From Euleptes europaea (Eukaryota; Chordata; Lepidosauria; Squamata; Sphaerodactylidae): 64,000 nt of DNA. A model generated the notes under the pieces. It made no database searches and was not told the origin of the DNA. It saw nothing but the letters and a program-made list of their open reading frames with translations. Of this stretch, positions 51,101 through 57,322 are shown in pieces. The stretch spans positions 54,440,333 through 54,504,332 of the forward strand of contig NC_079312.1 in NCBI RefSeq assembly GCF_029931775.1. Direction: 5' to 3'. The translations under genes and the position numbers were made by a program. Every line of letters begins with the position of its first letter. Within the stretch, counting starts at the first letter, position 1.

Positions 51101-54100
51101 TTTCGGACTCTCTGTTTTTAAACATCATGCCTGCTCAATTATTCTGTGATATCTTATTGTTCTGCTTAATTTATCCACGTTGTGCATATGTTTTTACATG
51201 GGTTATCAGGATTGTTTCCAAGTTTATTTTAATAATTTATAGCTGAACCATTCATACACATCATTTTATTTGATGTGGATTTGGGTAGGGTTTTAATAAA
51301 TGTGTATCCATATTTTATTGTGAGCTGTCCTATGAGCTTTCAGGCTGAGGGTCAGGATATTAATTCTTCAAATAAATAAAGAAGCACACACATATTCCTA
51401 CCATTTGGTAAGCATTCAGCTAAAACATTTGTGTGGCTTATTACATAGACTTCCCTATTACACATCTTTAAAATAAAATGTTTGCTTCATATCAGGAACC
51501 CATGATATCACAAGTATAATTTTCAAGGATATTTTATATCTTTCATTATTATGCTAACCTTTCTCTACTTGAAGTCAAACAAAACATAGTGACTGTTATT
51601 TTTACCAAGAAGAGAGATCTGTGACTTTACAGATTAGCATTTATATTAAAGGAACTAATCATAAAAAAAAAATCTGTTCTGTTGTTTACACCACAGGGAT
51701 TTTTGTGCAACCTTTGGTTTATTTCTTTCCACAATAAAAAAGTTGTTACTCATTTTTTTGGGGTTTTTTTTAATTCAGGCATCTTTTGCACTAATAGTGT
51801 TTTTGTCTCAGGGATATCATATTTTCCCCAGGACTGCAAGGTGTTATTACTGACAAAAATGTGACTGACCCTCACCCCATATGTGTACTCATTGTAATAC
51901 AATCATTGTATGGGTGTCATAGGCTACCTATTGGATACTAGCTATGTAGGGTTGCCAACCTCCAGGTACTAGCTGGAGATCTTCTGCTGTTACAACTGAT
52001 CTCCAGCCAATAGAGATCAGTTCACCTGGAGAAAATGGCCACTTTGGCAACTGGACTCTATGGCATTGAAGTCCCTCCCCTCTCCAAACCCCACCCTCCT
52101 CAGACTCCGCCCCAAAAATCTCCAGCCAATGGCGAAGAGGGACCTGGCAACCCTAACAATAAAACGAGGTATGCCTGTACTAATTTATTACTTCAATTTT
52201 AATCTCCACCCTCCCAGTGGTTTTGTATGATGCACTGCTACGTTTGAGTCCATAAGAATCCATAAGCAGACAGAGTACAATATATTGATGATACTAGCTG
52301 AATACACAAAAAAGTTAGGGCCAGCTAACATTATTGCTTCCGGTTTATGTTCTGTACTGTGTAAATGTGTGGATTGTTATTGTTTATATTATATTTCTCT
52401 GTAATTTGCTTTGAGGCTGCAGTTTTGCTGAAAATGGTGGCATACAAATAAATCAACAAATAACTCCATGGGATGAGACTAAGGTTCTTTCTTATTGGAA
52501 AAGAATCTTTTGTTGATGTATCAGTGCACATTCCAGGATGCATTCTTCCCATTGTCTTCTAGGATGTGAGAAATTTGTGAATTTTAGTTAAACAAACTAT
52601 TTAATCTTGTACTGCATTAAGTCATTTTGTGCTGCATGAAGTCATTTTGTGGCATAACAAACCCTGTTTCATTACAGTTAATGGAAAAATATGCAAAGAG
52701 AGAAATACAGCAATGGTTTATTAAAAGTGTGCCAACTGCGTGGGCCACAATATGTTTTCCTTTTTGATGGGCTGAGTGTTTATTCTTCTACCAGCTGTAT
52801 TAATTTAACACATTATTCATCTTCTGAGTCTTCACCACTAGTATATTAATCAGTTTGCTTTCCTCTTACTGACTAATTCCTTAAGTGGGTCCATATTTGT
52901 TGTTGATGGGTGTTGCTAGGAGATTTGGGACTTAAATTTATACCAGAGCTGAAAGGGGTGGAGAAGAATTTTACTTAAGATACTGCAACATTTTAAAATA
53001 ATGCCCTCTAAAGCCACAACAATTAAATGGAAGTCAGGAATGCCCAGAAAAAGAGCCAACATGACAAAAATCTAGAGAGAAATTAACTTAGTTGCGAAAG
53101 GAGTCCTTGACTTTATAATGCCAGGCTATGCCAAGATTAAGGCATTTCAAACTGATTAGGCTTTTAGATTTCTTCAGAGATCCAAAGAACCTTAAGAAAC
53201 TTGGCTGCTTTCAGCTGCTAAGTGATGTTGCTGCTTCTGGTCAGATGGCTTGAACTTTGCTTTGGAATCTGAACTTGTAACACACCTTTCTAAACTTCCT
53301 TGAAAAAGCAAGCTTTATCATTACTTCTACAAATGCTGCCTTTATTGAATTATAAGTATTTATGTCTTTGCCTTTCTCTGTTCAATTGGACTATCTAAGA
53401 ATCTGCCAAATAATTCGTTGAGGGGTAAGGCATTATGTCTGCAAGAAGAAAAGTCTTCGAAAGGTTGGAATGGTTAAGATTTTTAGATAATCTGGAAGCA
53501 CTGGAAAAGATAGGGTGCTCTGTCCCCAGAGAGAGGGGGTAAGCCATGGCTCCAGGGTGGAACACATGGTTTACCTAAAAAAGGTCCCAGCTTTGGTCCT
53601 TGACATCTGTAATTAAAGGAGACAAGCTAGCAAGTGCTGGAAAAGACCTTCCTCTACCTGCGATTCTGAAGATCTGCAGAGTGGACTATACTTAGACAGG
53701 CCAATGATCTGACTTGGTATAAAGCAGGGTTGGATCAAGACTAAATTTTCCATCAGCGGAACCTAACTTTCTTGCCTCCCCCCTCCCACTACAGCCCGCT
53801 GATCTCCATGAAATGCTGCAGCTCCTGGGGGAGAGGGGACCCTAAGGAATATGGCTGCCAGGTCCCTCTTTGCCACTGGCGGGAGGTTTTTGGGGCAGAG
53901 TCTGAGGAGGGTGGGGTTTGGGGAGGGGAGGGACTTTTGCCAAAGCGGCCATTTTCTCCAGGTGAACAGATCTTTATCGGCTGGAGATCAGTTGTAATAG
54001 AAGATTTCCAGCTAGTACCTGGAGGTTGGCAACCCTACTAAGGAACGACACAAGGGGAGTCTGCAGTGGGGAGTGGGAATTGGTGGCAATTGCCAATGTA

Positions 54101-55269
54101 GTTTGGATCCAGCACAGTGATCCTTATGGTTTTGTACATGTAGGAAAATGTAAGTCACAAAATCCACAGGACCTTTGTAAATATGCCCTCATTCTGTCAT
54201 TTTGTTTTAGATGTAATTATAGGGCTTGTCCCCAGCTTATGCGAAAAATGACTAATTCCCAGGCTCCTCACAAATCTGGCATTTCTCTAGAGGCAGAAAT
54301 GAGGTTAGAACTGAGAGCAACTGTTAATCAGGAGAGGATTTAACTCTCCTGCTTTCATTTAAAAAGAAAAGACTTGGTTTAGACTTACAACCCAGTACAC
54401 TGTTGATACTAAAACAACACTAAATAACACTAAACATATTAAAATAATTTTTAAAATTCACTTGCATTATTATTATTTATTTACAGAATGTGTATCCTGT
54501 CTTTCTGTCCTTACAAGGGCCACCAAGGCGGCTAACAATTAAAGCATACATGATATAAAGGATTGTAAAATACCCTTTTAGATGTATAAAAGCTAAAGTA
54601 GCAAGCTGGTTGTATTAAGGAATGTATAGATGGTGGTGGTTAGATAATGTGAGGTTAGTAGGTCAGTTTAACTGAATATATAACAGTGATATTAACATGC
54701 TAGATTAACGATACGTATCGTCAGAATCTCAGTTCGATCTCATTTATAGGTCTTTTACAACTTTTATATTCTTTTCATTGTATCTTTTATATTTCTTTGC
54801 ATCTTTCCATATTTATCATAAAATAAAATTAAAAACATACATGATAAAATTACATTTTAAAACCGTTAAAATGCACTTCCCTTCCAAACACATATCATTA
54901 AATCAATTTAATGACATAATTCAAGGGCTCCTGGTCCATACAAGCTTAGCCACAACTATTGGGCAAGCACTGGGCATCAGAGGGAGGCACTGCGGGAACA
55001 CTTACCACATTATCTATGGCCCTGGTCCCATTGGCCTGTTGACATTCTTCTGCATGGCCATTACAAAAGCAGCTGCCCCGAACAATTAGATCGTAGATGG
55101 CATAGTGGGCAAATCTGTGTGGCTTCTCCAGCAGTCCTGGACCTTGGCAAGGACACTCTTGTCTCTTTAATAAGAGGAGTCGCAAGTTCGTAAGTTTCAG
55201 GAGGTCTTGTGCTTCTGGACTGTATGGGTCTTCAATCTTGTTAGCGGGAGTTAAGGCACGAAAGATCAC
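21984..55269 (-). CDS. Netrin-4-like gene, 3' part, eight coding exons
   Basis: A secreted netrin-4-type protein; netrin-4 binds the laminin gamma-1 N-terminal domain and disrupts laminin networks in basement membranes. Exons (minus): 55006-55269, 40622-40748, 38273-38461, 33296-33512, 31938-32065, 30530-30598, 29487-29657 and 21984-22120. They sum to 1302 bases, 433 residues plus TAG, and every junction is phase-consistent with GT-AG sites. Order of domains: last part of the LN domain (VIFRALTP...HYAIYDLIVRGS), LE1 (CFCNGHA... VHGKCVCRHNTAGNHC), LE2 (HADSCHFD...QRCKPGYYRD), LE3 (PCSCQPVGS...KCDRCLMGYWGFG), a spacer, then NTR/C345C (ILSAHDKGTHAEV, YPESWTNRGCTCPILNPG, LLVNM). The first about 195 residues are missing. 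Recalled human NTN4 aligns end to end without gaps at exon borders but looks only about 60 percent identical, so ortholog versus paralogue is open. Confidence 0.92.
23541..23735 (-). mobile_element. LINE ORF2 fragment, minus
   Basis: Minus-strand translation includes QNALGDVKVSGSVEDVLAAC, LLEAINKVAPRLPLPT and SAPWFKKKYHRAG. The phrase 'NKVAPxxPLP ... APWF' is typical of the linker between endonuclease and reverse transcriptase in CR1/L2-type LINEs. A fragment only. Confidence 0.6.
23740..24439 (+). mobile_element. TAGGGTTGCCA MITE, interrupted by insertion A
   Basis: A hAT-like MITE in forward orientation with ends TAGGGTTGCCA and GGCAACCCTA. It is split after its first 24 bases by a 480-bp insertion (23764-24243), which is flanked by exact copies of attctccaggcact (23750-23763 and 24244-24257). 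Confidence 0.85.
23764..24243 (-). mobile_element. Insertion A: Penelope-like candidate in MITE
   Basis: 480 bp between 14-bp duplications of the MITE. It contains a perfect 34-base inverted repeat (23794-23827 and 24210-24243, beginning AGTAGTGAAAATATAGTACT). On the minus strand it has a hammerhead-like core CTGATGA ... GAAA at 24049-24080. Known Penelope-like elements carry hammerhead motifs; assignment is inference. No coding capacity seen. Confidence 0.55.
25106..25275 (+). repeat. Diverged SINE head fragment
   Basis: GAGCCAGTGTGATACAGTGA ... GCTCGAGTTCAAATTCC is a decayed tRNA-like head with a recognisable B box. Edges approximate. Confidence 0.5.
25379..25583 (+). mobile_element. tRNA-Ala-headed SINE, plus
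   Basis: Same family as 12239-12448: GGGGCTGTGGCTCAGTTTGC head, TTCAATCCCCAGCATCTCC B-box arm, ATAAGGCAGCTTCATG tail. Confidence 0.87.
25865..25990 (+). repeat. 3' half of an older SINE
   Basis: GTGTGACCTTGGGCAAATCA ... ACCTACCTCACAGGATTG ... GGAGGAAGGGTAGGACAGAAAT is the 3' body of a tRNA-derived SINE lacking its head. Confidence 0.55.
26671..26880 (-). mobile_element. tRNA-Ala-headed SINE, minus
   Basis: Antisense copy of the 12239 family: tail CACATGAAACTGCCTTTACT at the left, head GCATGCAAAGCAGAGGCTCT ... at the right. Moderately diverged. Confidence 0.8.
27051..27367 (+). mobile_element. Squamate tRNA-derived SINE nested in an older SINE
   Basis: Full-length copy of the 41-341 family (AGCCAGCGTGGTGTAGTGGT ... 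CAACTCTTCTTCTTCT). Sequence before it (CAGCCTGACCTACCTAATTG) and after it (CTACCTAACACAGGGATATT ... GGAAGGGTGGGATAAAAATG) forms one older SINE body, so this copy inserted into another. Confidence 0.85.
28655..28770 (-). repeat. Old tRNA-Ala SINE fragment, minus
   Basis: TAACTGGAGCTGCCAGTGCT, TGAACATGGGACCTTCCGCA and TGCTCTATCACTGAGCTA form a decayed antisense copy of the 12239 family head. Confidence 0.6.
28957..29160 (+). repeat. Dispersed repeat (CCCTGCTGGATCAGACCAAG)
   Basis: CATAAGAACATAAG leads into GCCCTGCTGGATCAGACCAA, GTGGCCAACCAGGTGCCTCT and ATAGGCATGCTCCT. Very similar copy at 55686-55860. A widespread reptile interspersed repeat; class not determined here. Confidence 0.8.
29487..29657 (-). 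CDS. Netrin-4-like exon: NTR/C345C core
   Basis: 171 bases: VIKAKILSAHDKGTHAEVVV, KVKKVLKSGKVKITRTNRSI, YPESWTNRGCTCPILNP. It is highly similar to human netrin-4 (ILSAHDKGTHVEV, YPESWTDRGCTCPILNPG). The donor is GTAAGG. Confidence 0.96.
29993..30216 (-). mobile_element. TAGGGTTGCCA MITE, reverse, divergent middle
   Basis: Ends TAGGGTTGCCA and TTGGCAACCCTA, with the canonical right half (TTTTCTCCAGGTGAACTGAT onward). The left about 130 bases differ from the family, so it is a recombinant or a subfamily. Confidence 0.7.
30530..30598 (-). CDS. Netrin-4-like exon: start of NTR/C345C domain
   Basis: 69 bases, KCVCKERILGSVTNFCQMKY then AY. It supplies the first cysteines of the C-terminal domain. 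The acceptor is TTCCCTGCCTAG and the donor GTAAGC. Confidence 0.9.
30990..31075. repeat. Dispersed repeat fragment
   Basis: TGCCCCTTTAAACTCAGTGG and AACTTACTTCTGAGTATACA look like a common reptile interspersed fragment. Weak; edges uncertain. Confidence 0.35.
31938..32065 (-). CDS. Netrin-4-like exon: spacer between LE3 and NTR domain
   Basis: 128 bases: SQHFFDVPIGGRIPDLIQTQ, then WQWNYHEQGFSALRHP. The phrase QGFSAL is shared with human netrin-4. The acceptor is TTATGACAG and the donor GTATGA. Confidence 0.9.
32122..32311. mobile_element. Non-autonomous hAT element, 190 bp, exact 8-bp TSD
   Basis: CGGGGGTGTCAAACATAAGG at the left and GAGTTTGACACCCCTG at the right are inverted. The flanks are identical gattatag octamers at 32114-32121 and 32312-32319. 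A related partial copy starts at about 41124. Confidence 0.88.
32690..33130 (+). mobile_element. L1-like LINE ORF2 fragment
   Basis: Plus-strand translation reads MFRIHWTPQRLFIKGLSKVS, NYWCC, then DMLWMCPVIRFF. This matches the L1 ORF2 3' region pattern (RWYLTP ... CWRC ... HMWWSCPVI.xFW). Further downstream, MDLFLDIWKSFTETP resembles the ORF2 C-terminus. Decayed, inside a netrin-4-like intron. Confidence 0.65.
33296..33512 (-). CDS. Netrin-4-like exon: LE3
   Basis: 217 bases: PCSCQPVGSVNTTFNQSWRC, CFCKPGVAGPKCDRCLMGYW, GFGKNGCQPCDCARDCDKNT, ending CLLD plus two bases. The acceptor is TTTCTCATTTAG and the donor GTATGC. Confidence 0.95.
33656..34165. repeat. GC-rich dispersed repeat (putative)
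   Basis: Starts near GTGCAATCCTGAAAGGGG and ends near AGTGCAATCCTATGCAGAG, with a CG-rich middle (CTTGCGCCGCCCAAAGTGG). The terminal GCAATCCT words recur in the short palindrome at 4351. Partial similarity to 14255-14520. Superfamily unknown. Confidence 0.45.
34523..35249 (+). mobile_element. TAGGGTTGCCA MITE, interrupted by insertion B
   Basis: Forward MITE split after base 24 by 34547-35050. Exact 14-bp repeats aacctccaggtact lie at 34533-34546 and 35051-35064. The outer flanks gtggagag and gtggggac match at 6 of 8 bases, consistent with an old 8-bp TSD. Confidence 0.85.
34547..35050 (-). mobile_element. Insertion B: Penelope-like candidate in MITE
   Basis: 504 bp between 14-bp MITE duplications, with no coding capacity. 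On the minus strand at 34782-34804 it has CTGAAGA ... CGAAACGATC, a hammerhead-like word pair with one change in the first box. I see no extended similarity to insertions A, C or D by eye. Confidence 0.5.
37094..37302 (-). mobile_element. TAGGGTTGCCA MITE with exact 8-bp TSD
   Basis: 209 bp, reverse orientation, flanked by identical gtcttcac octamers (37086-37093, 37303-37310). It is a clean example that fixes the family's ends and its hAT-type target duplication. Confidence 0.92.
38273..38461 (-). CDS. Netrin-4-like exon: LE2
   Basis: 189 bases: CRCHSHADSCHFDRSVWLAS, then GGICDHCKHNTEGYRCQRCK and PGYYRDRGKPMSSPEVCK. It has the eight-cysteine LE pattern. The acceptor CCCCCCGGACAG follows a C-rich tract and the donor is GTAAGT. 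It does not stand out as one long open frame because it is short. Confidence 0.93.
38511..38807 (-). mobile_element. Squamate tRNA SINE (CCTGTGGCGCAGAGTG family), minus
   Basis: Antisense: tail AGGGTAAAGGTAAAGGTAGT at the left, GGGTGACGTCACATCCTGAC and GGTGGTTTGCCAGTGCCTTC in the body, head GCAGTACTGCAGCTTATCAC at the right. The plus-strand counterpart is at 63389-63704. Confidence 0.85.
39064..39168. repeat. (CT)n(GT)n simple repeat
   Basis: TCTCTCTGTCTCTCTCAGTC grading into pure CT and then GT. It explains the long low-complexity Ser/Leu and Arg/Glu open frames here. Confidence 0.95.
40622..40748 (-). CDS. Netrin-4-like exon: LE1
   Basis: 127 bases, VHGKCVCRHNTAGNHCERCA then PLYNDQPWESGDGKTGAPNE and CR, leaving one base of the next codon. 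The acceptor is CTTGTCTCGGCAG and the donor GTATGT. This is the best conserved exon against human netrin-4. Confidence 0.95.
41124..41235. mobile_element. Partial hAT element (CAGGGGTGTC end)
   Basis: CAGGGGTGTCGAACTCATTT matches the end of the element at 32122-32311; the other end is missing. Confidence 0.6.
41306..41514 (-). mobile_element. TAGGGTTGCCA MITE, exact TSD, nested in an older copy
   Basis: 209 bp flanked by identical ggtacaat octamers (41298-41305, 41515-41522). The surrounding bases (GTACAATGCCATCGAGTCCA ... GGCTGGCATCCCTA to about 41640) belong to an older, related MITE, so one copy has jumped into another. Confidence 0.9.
41825..42024 (+). mobile_element. Divergent MITE copy
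   Basis: GGGGCCTGGAGTTCTCCCAG ... AATATCCAGGAATTTCCC and the end GTTGGCAACCCTAG. Middle decayed; left end unclear. Confidence 0.55.
42750..43020 (+). mobile_element. Possible LINE C-terminal fragment
   Basis: Late in the stretch the translation reads LCSSCNRDVETDLLHY, a C-x2-C ... ET..LxH pattern seen near the C-terminus of several LINE ORF2 proteins. Upstream frames are broken. Tentative. Confidence 0.3.
43246..43356. mobile_element. Near-perfect hairpin MITE, 111 bp
   Basis: The left arm GTCACTTCTGAGGAAAACCC and right arm GGGTTTTCCTCAGAAGTGAT are inverted copies of about 36 bases. The inner part (AATCACTGGA / TCCAGTGATT) is also paired, so almost the whole unit folds back on itself. Relatives at 58218-58303 and 61243-61378. 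Confidence 0.8.
43497..43550 (+). mobile_element. 5' fragment of TAGGGTTGCCA MITE
   Basis: TTGGGTTGCCAACTTCCAGG ... GGAGATCTCCTGCAATTATA, after which family similarity stops. Confidence 0.7.
44669..44879 (+). mobile_element. Older TAGGGTTGCCA-type MITE
   Basis: Diverged forward copy (TATGGTTGGACCTGGAGTTC ... TTGAGAACCCTA) with flanks aaagggga / aaaggaga (7 of 8). Confidence 0.75.
44986..45199 (-). mobile_element. TAGGGTTGCCA MITE, reverse
   Basis: Ends TAGGGTTGCCAGCTCTAGG and GGTTGGCAACCCTA. Flanks cctggagg / cctgcaag agree at 6 of 8. Confidence 0.8.
45817..46586 (+). mobile_element. TAGGGTTGCCA MITE, interrupted by insertion C
   Basis: Forward MITE split after base 24 by 45841-46387. Exact repeats aacctccaggtagt lie at 45827-45840 and 46388-46401. 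Outer flanks gaagcatg / gcagcatc agree at 6 of 8. Confidence 0.85.
45841..46387 (-). mobile_element. Insertion C: Penelope-like candidate in MITE
   Basis: 547 bp, no coding capacity. At 46287-46315 the minus strand reads CTGAAGAAGCAACTCC followed by TTTGCGAAACAAC. GCAA and TTGC can pair as a stem between the two conserved boxes, as in a hammerhead ribozyme stem II. Confidence 0.55.
46599..46797 (+). mobile_element. 5S rRNA-derived SINE
   Basis: GCAGAAGCTAAGCAGGGTCA, GGATGGGAGACCACCAAGGA and the tail CCATAAGTCAGCTGTGGCTT. It starts right after the MITE that ends at 46586. Confidence 0.85.
47140..47316 (-). mobile_element. Divergent MITE copy
   Basis: CTGCCGGAAACTCCTGGAGA ... TACAATGCCATAGAGTCCAC ... 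ACCTGGAGGCTGGCATCCCTA. Same subfamily as the older copy around 41500-41640. Confidence 0.6.
48960..49385 (+). mobile_element. CR1 LINE, 3' end
   Basis: Contains the standard CR1 3' region: AGAAGAGGAGATTGAGGGGG, ATTTGAAGGGCTGTCACTTA, CTTTAAGCAGAGGCTGGACA, and ends TTCCAACTCTATGATTCT. It is 5' truncated, as is usual for CR1. Confidence 0.88.
49930..50138 (+). mobile_element. TAGGGTTGCCA MITE
   Basis: 209 bp, forward, intact at the site where insertions A-D occur in other copies (AACCTCCAGGTACTAGCTGG). Flanks ataaacac / ataaacat agree at 7 of 8. Confidence 0.9.
51948..52155 (+). mobile_element. TAGGGTTGCCA MITE
   Basis: Forward, 208 bp, full length. No convincing target duplication remains. 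Confidence 0.85.
53525..53730 (+). repeat. Diverged tRNA-Ala-headed SINE
   Basis: TAATTAAAGGAGACAAGCTA, GGAAAAGACCTTCCTCTACC and CAATGATCTGACTTGGTATA correspond in order to the body of the 12239 family. Confidence 0.6.
53850..54038 (-). mobile_element. TAGGGTTGCCA MITE with exact 8-bp TSD
   Basis: Reverse copy, slightly shortened, flanked by identical ctaaggaa octamers (53842-53849, 54039-54046). Confidence 0.9.
54470..54545 (-). repeat. SINE 3' fragment, minus
   Basis: TATTATTTATTTACAGAATG ... CAAGGGCCACCAAGGCGGCT is the antisense 3' end of a tRNA-derived SINE. Confidence 0.5.
55006..55269 (-). CDS. Netrin-4-like exon: end of LN domain, start of LE1
   Basis: 264 bases, phase 0 to phase 0. 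It starts VIFRALTPANKIEDPYSPEA and contains LLLLKRQECPCQ, HYAIYDLIVRGSCFCNGHAE and ends IDNV before GTAAGT. The corresponding human segment starts VIFKALSP. Confidence 0.93.
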
Positions 55270-55685
55270 CTAGAAGCCAAGATAAAGGGGGGAAATATAT
55301 AAATGACATGATATAATCATCTATATGTATGATCAATAGCTATGCTATGAACTTTTAATTAATAGCGGCCATGGCTTTCCCCAGAGAATCCTGGGTACTG
55401 TACTCTGGACAAGATACTGTAAATTCTCCAACAGATCCCTCATAGAAATACAATTCCTGGGATTTGCTGGGGGGTGGGAAAGGAATAACTGCTAAGCTAG
55501 TTTAGCTAAACATAGCTAGTTTAAACCTCTAATGAATAGATTATGTGCCATAACAAATAAATAATGGACAGGAAGGAACTGTAACTGTATTTCCCAACCT
55601 GGAGCTGGCAACCCTAACTCCACCCCTCATGCCAGCTGCTCTTTGGACTGGCGGAAACAGCCCCCCATGCTGCAGCAATCACCCT

Positions 55686-55860
55686 TACCTCATAAGAACG
55701 TAAGAAGAGCCCTGCTGGATCAGACCAAGGCCCATCCAGTCCAGCAGTCTGTCCACACAGTGACCAACCAGGTGCCTCTAGGAAGCCCACAAACAAGACG
55801 ACTGCAGCAGCAGCAGCATCCTGCCTGTGTTCCACGGCACCCAATATTATAGGCATGCTC
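55686..55860 (+). repeat. Dispersed repeat (CCCTGCTGGATCAGACCAAG)
   Basis: Second good copy of the 28957-29160 repeat (AAGAACGTAAGAAGAGCCCT ... ATTATAGGCATGCTCCTATG). A further short piece (AAGAACAGCCCTGCTGGATC) follows at about 55900-55920. Confidence 0.8.
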
Positions 55861-55945
55861 CTATGATACTGGAGTGAAGGAAGGAAGGTGGGAAGGAAGA
55901 TAAGAACAGCCCTGCTGGATCCTCCACCAGAGGAGGCCCGGCCAC

Positions 55946-56154
55946 TAGGGTTGCCAGGTCCCTCTTTGCAACCCGCAGGAGGTTTTTGGGGTGGAGCCTG
56001 AGGAGGACGTGGTTTGGGGAGGGGAAGAACTTCAATGCCATAGAGTCCAATTGCCAAAGTGGCCATTTTCTCCAGGTGAACTGATTTATATCAGCTGGAG
56101 ATCAGTTGTAATAGCAGGAGATCTCCAACTAGTACCTGGAGGTTGGCAACCCTA
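55946..56154 (-). mobile_element. TAGGGTTGCCA MITE
   Basis: Full-length reverse copy; flanks ccggccac / ccagccac agree at 7 of 8. The insertion sits in the tail of the dispersed repeat above. Confidence 0.9.
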
Positions 56155-57322
56155 CCAGCCACACTGGGTCTGGCCTCTGGAGAATGGTGTCTATGGTCCT
56201 TCCTGGTTCCGGTGAGTTGGGCTGGACAATGTTGGGCTGGACCACAAATACTAATACCGGTAAGTGAAGGTGGATTTCAGTAAAAATTCAGCTTGCGGGC
56301 CTCTTAGAATCTAAAACTTAGAATCTAAAAAGTCTCTCCTGCCATTTTTGTGAGCATATGCATTTAACTAATAAAAATAAACGTTTTCTTCATGTCTTAC
56401 AAGGACTGAGAATGAGCTGGTGGAGGTTTGGGAACCTGATTGTTAACTCTATTCTATGCGAGCAGCACGTGCAAGATACAGCCTGTAAAAATAATGGATA
56501 TCAGCTGCCGGGCTCAGAAGCTGTGGAAGCATCTGTACTTGACAAAGGAGTGCAGACGAGAGCCAGCAATGACTTCCATGCCATTCTGCTATTGCTGCTT
56601 GCTCTTTTCCCAACTTCTCCCCATCTCTGTAAGGGTCAAATGTTTGCCAATGGCCCCGGGTTCAAATCAGAGACATCCCTTCTTCCTGGCAGCAACGGGC
56701 ACACTGCCCAGCGTGTGTAACCAGCGCAGGTGCCTCCACATCCCCTGATCAATGAAAGCATGAGAAAACAACATGGGCCCCTTCCGGCCAGCTGCCCGCA
56801 TTCCCCTGAGGAATGGAACCATGTGCAAATAGCTCACTCTGTGTAGCACAGGTGCCCGGCATTCTTTCTGCCGACAGAATTAAAGGCCAGTGACCAAGTT
56901 TACTCAATCCACGTGCCTGCCTGAGTTTGGTTAATGGCAACAAAGGCTGAAGGACCAGCGTATGCAGCTCAGATAGCACCATTCCACTGCTAGTAGAGAA
57001 ACACTGGAATTAAATCTCAAGTCAAAAACCAATGGAATAAAATTTCATTTTATTTCTCCTTCTGAAGTACAAAATCCCCAGAGCTCCAAATGGTCTTCCT
57101 GAGACTGATACTTTAATTTTGGCACAGGGGACTTGTGCACAGATTTCACTTCTCTTCTTTACTGTTCTGATTGCCAAAAACCTGCAGTATCTACCTGTTA
57201 AGATGTCTATACACAAATAAAAGGGGGGGGGTAGAGCCCAGCTTTGCCGGGGAGTGTGGGATATAAATTTAATAAAATAAATAGATGAGGACTCCTTTTG
57301 GCAAAGCACACTGGGAACAAGC

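Larger units (their letters stand above)
40749..55005. other. Netrin-4-like 14-kb intron
   Basis: The largest intron seen, packed with MITE copies (41306, 44669, 44986, 45817, 47140, 49930, 51948, 53850), a 5S-derived SINE (46599), a CR1 fragment (48960), a hairpin MITE (43246) and an old SINE (53525). 47330-48950 and 52160-53520 show no recognised repeat, gene or exon. Confidence 0.6.
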
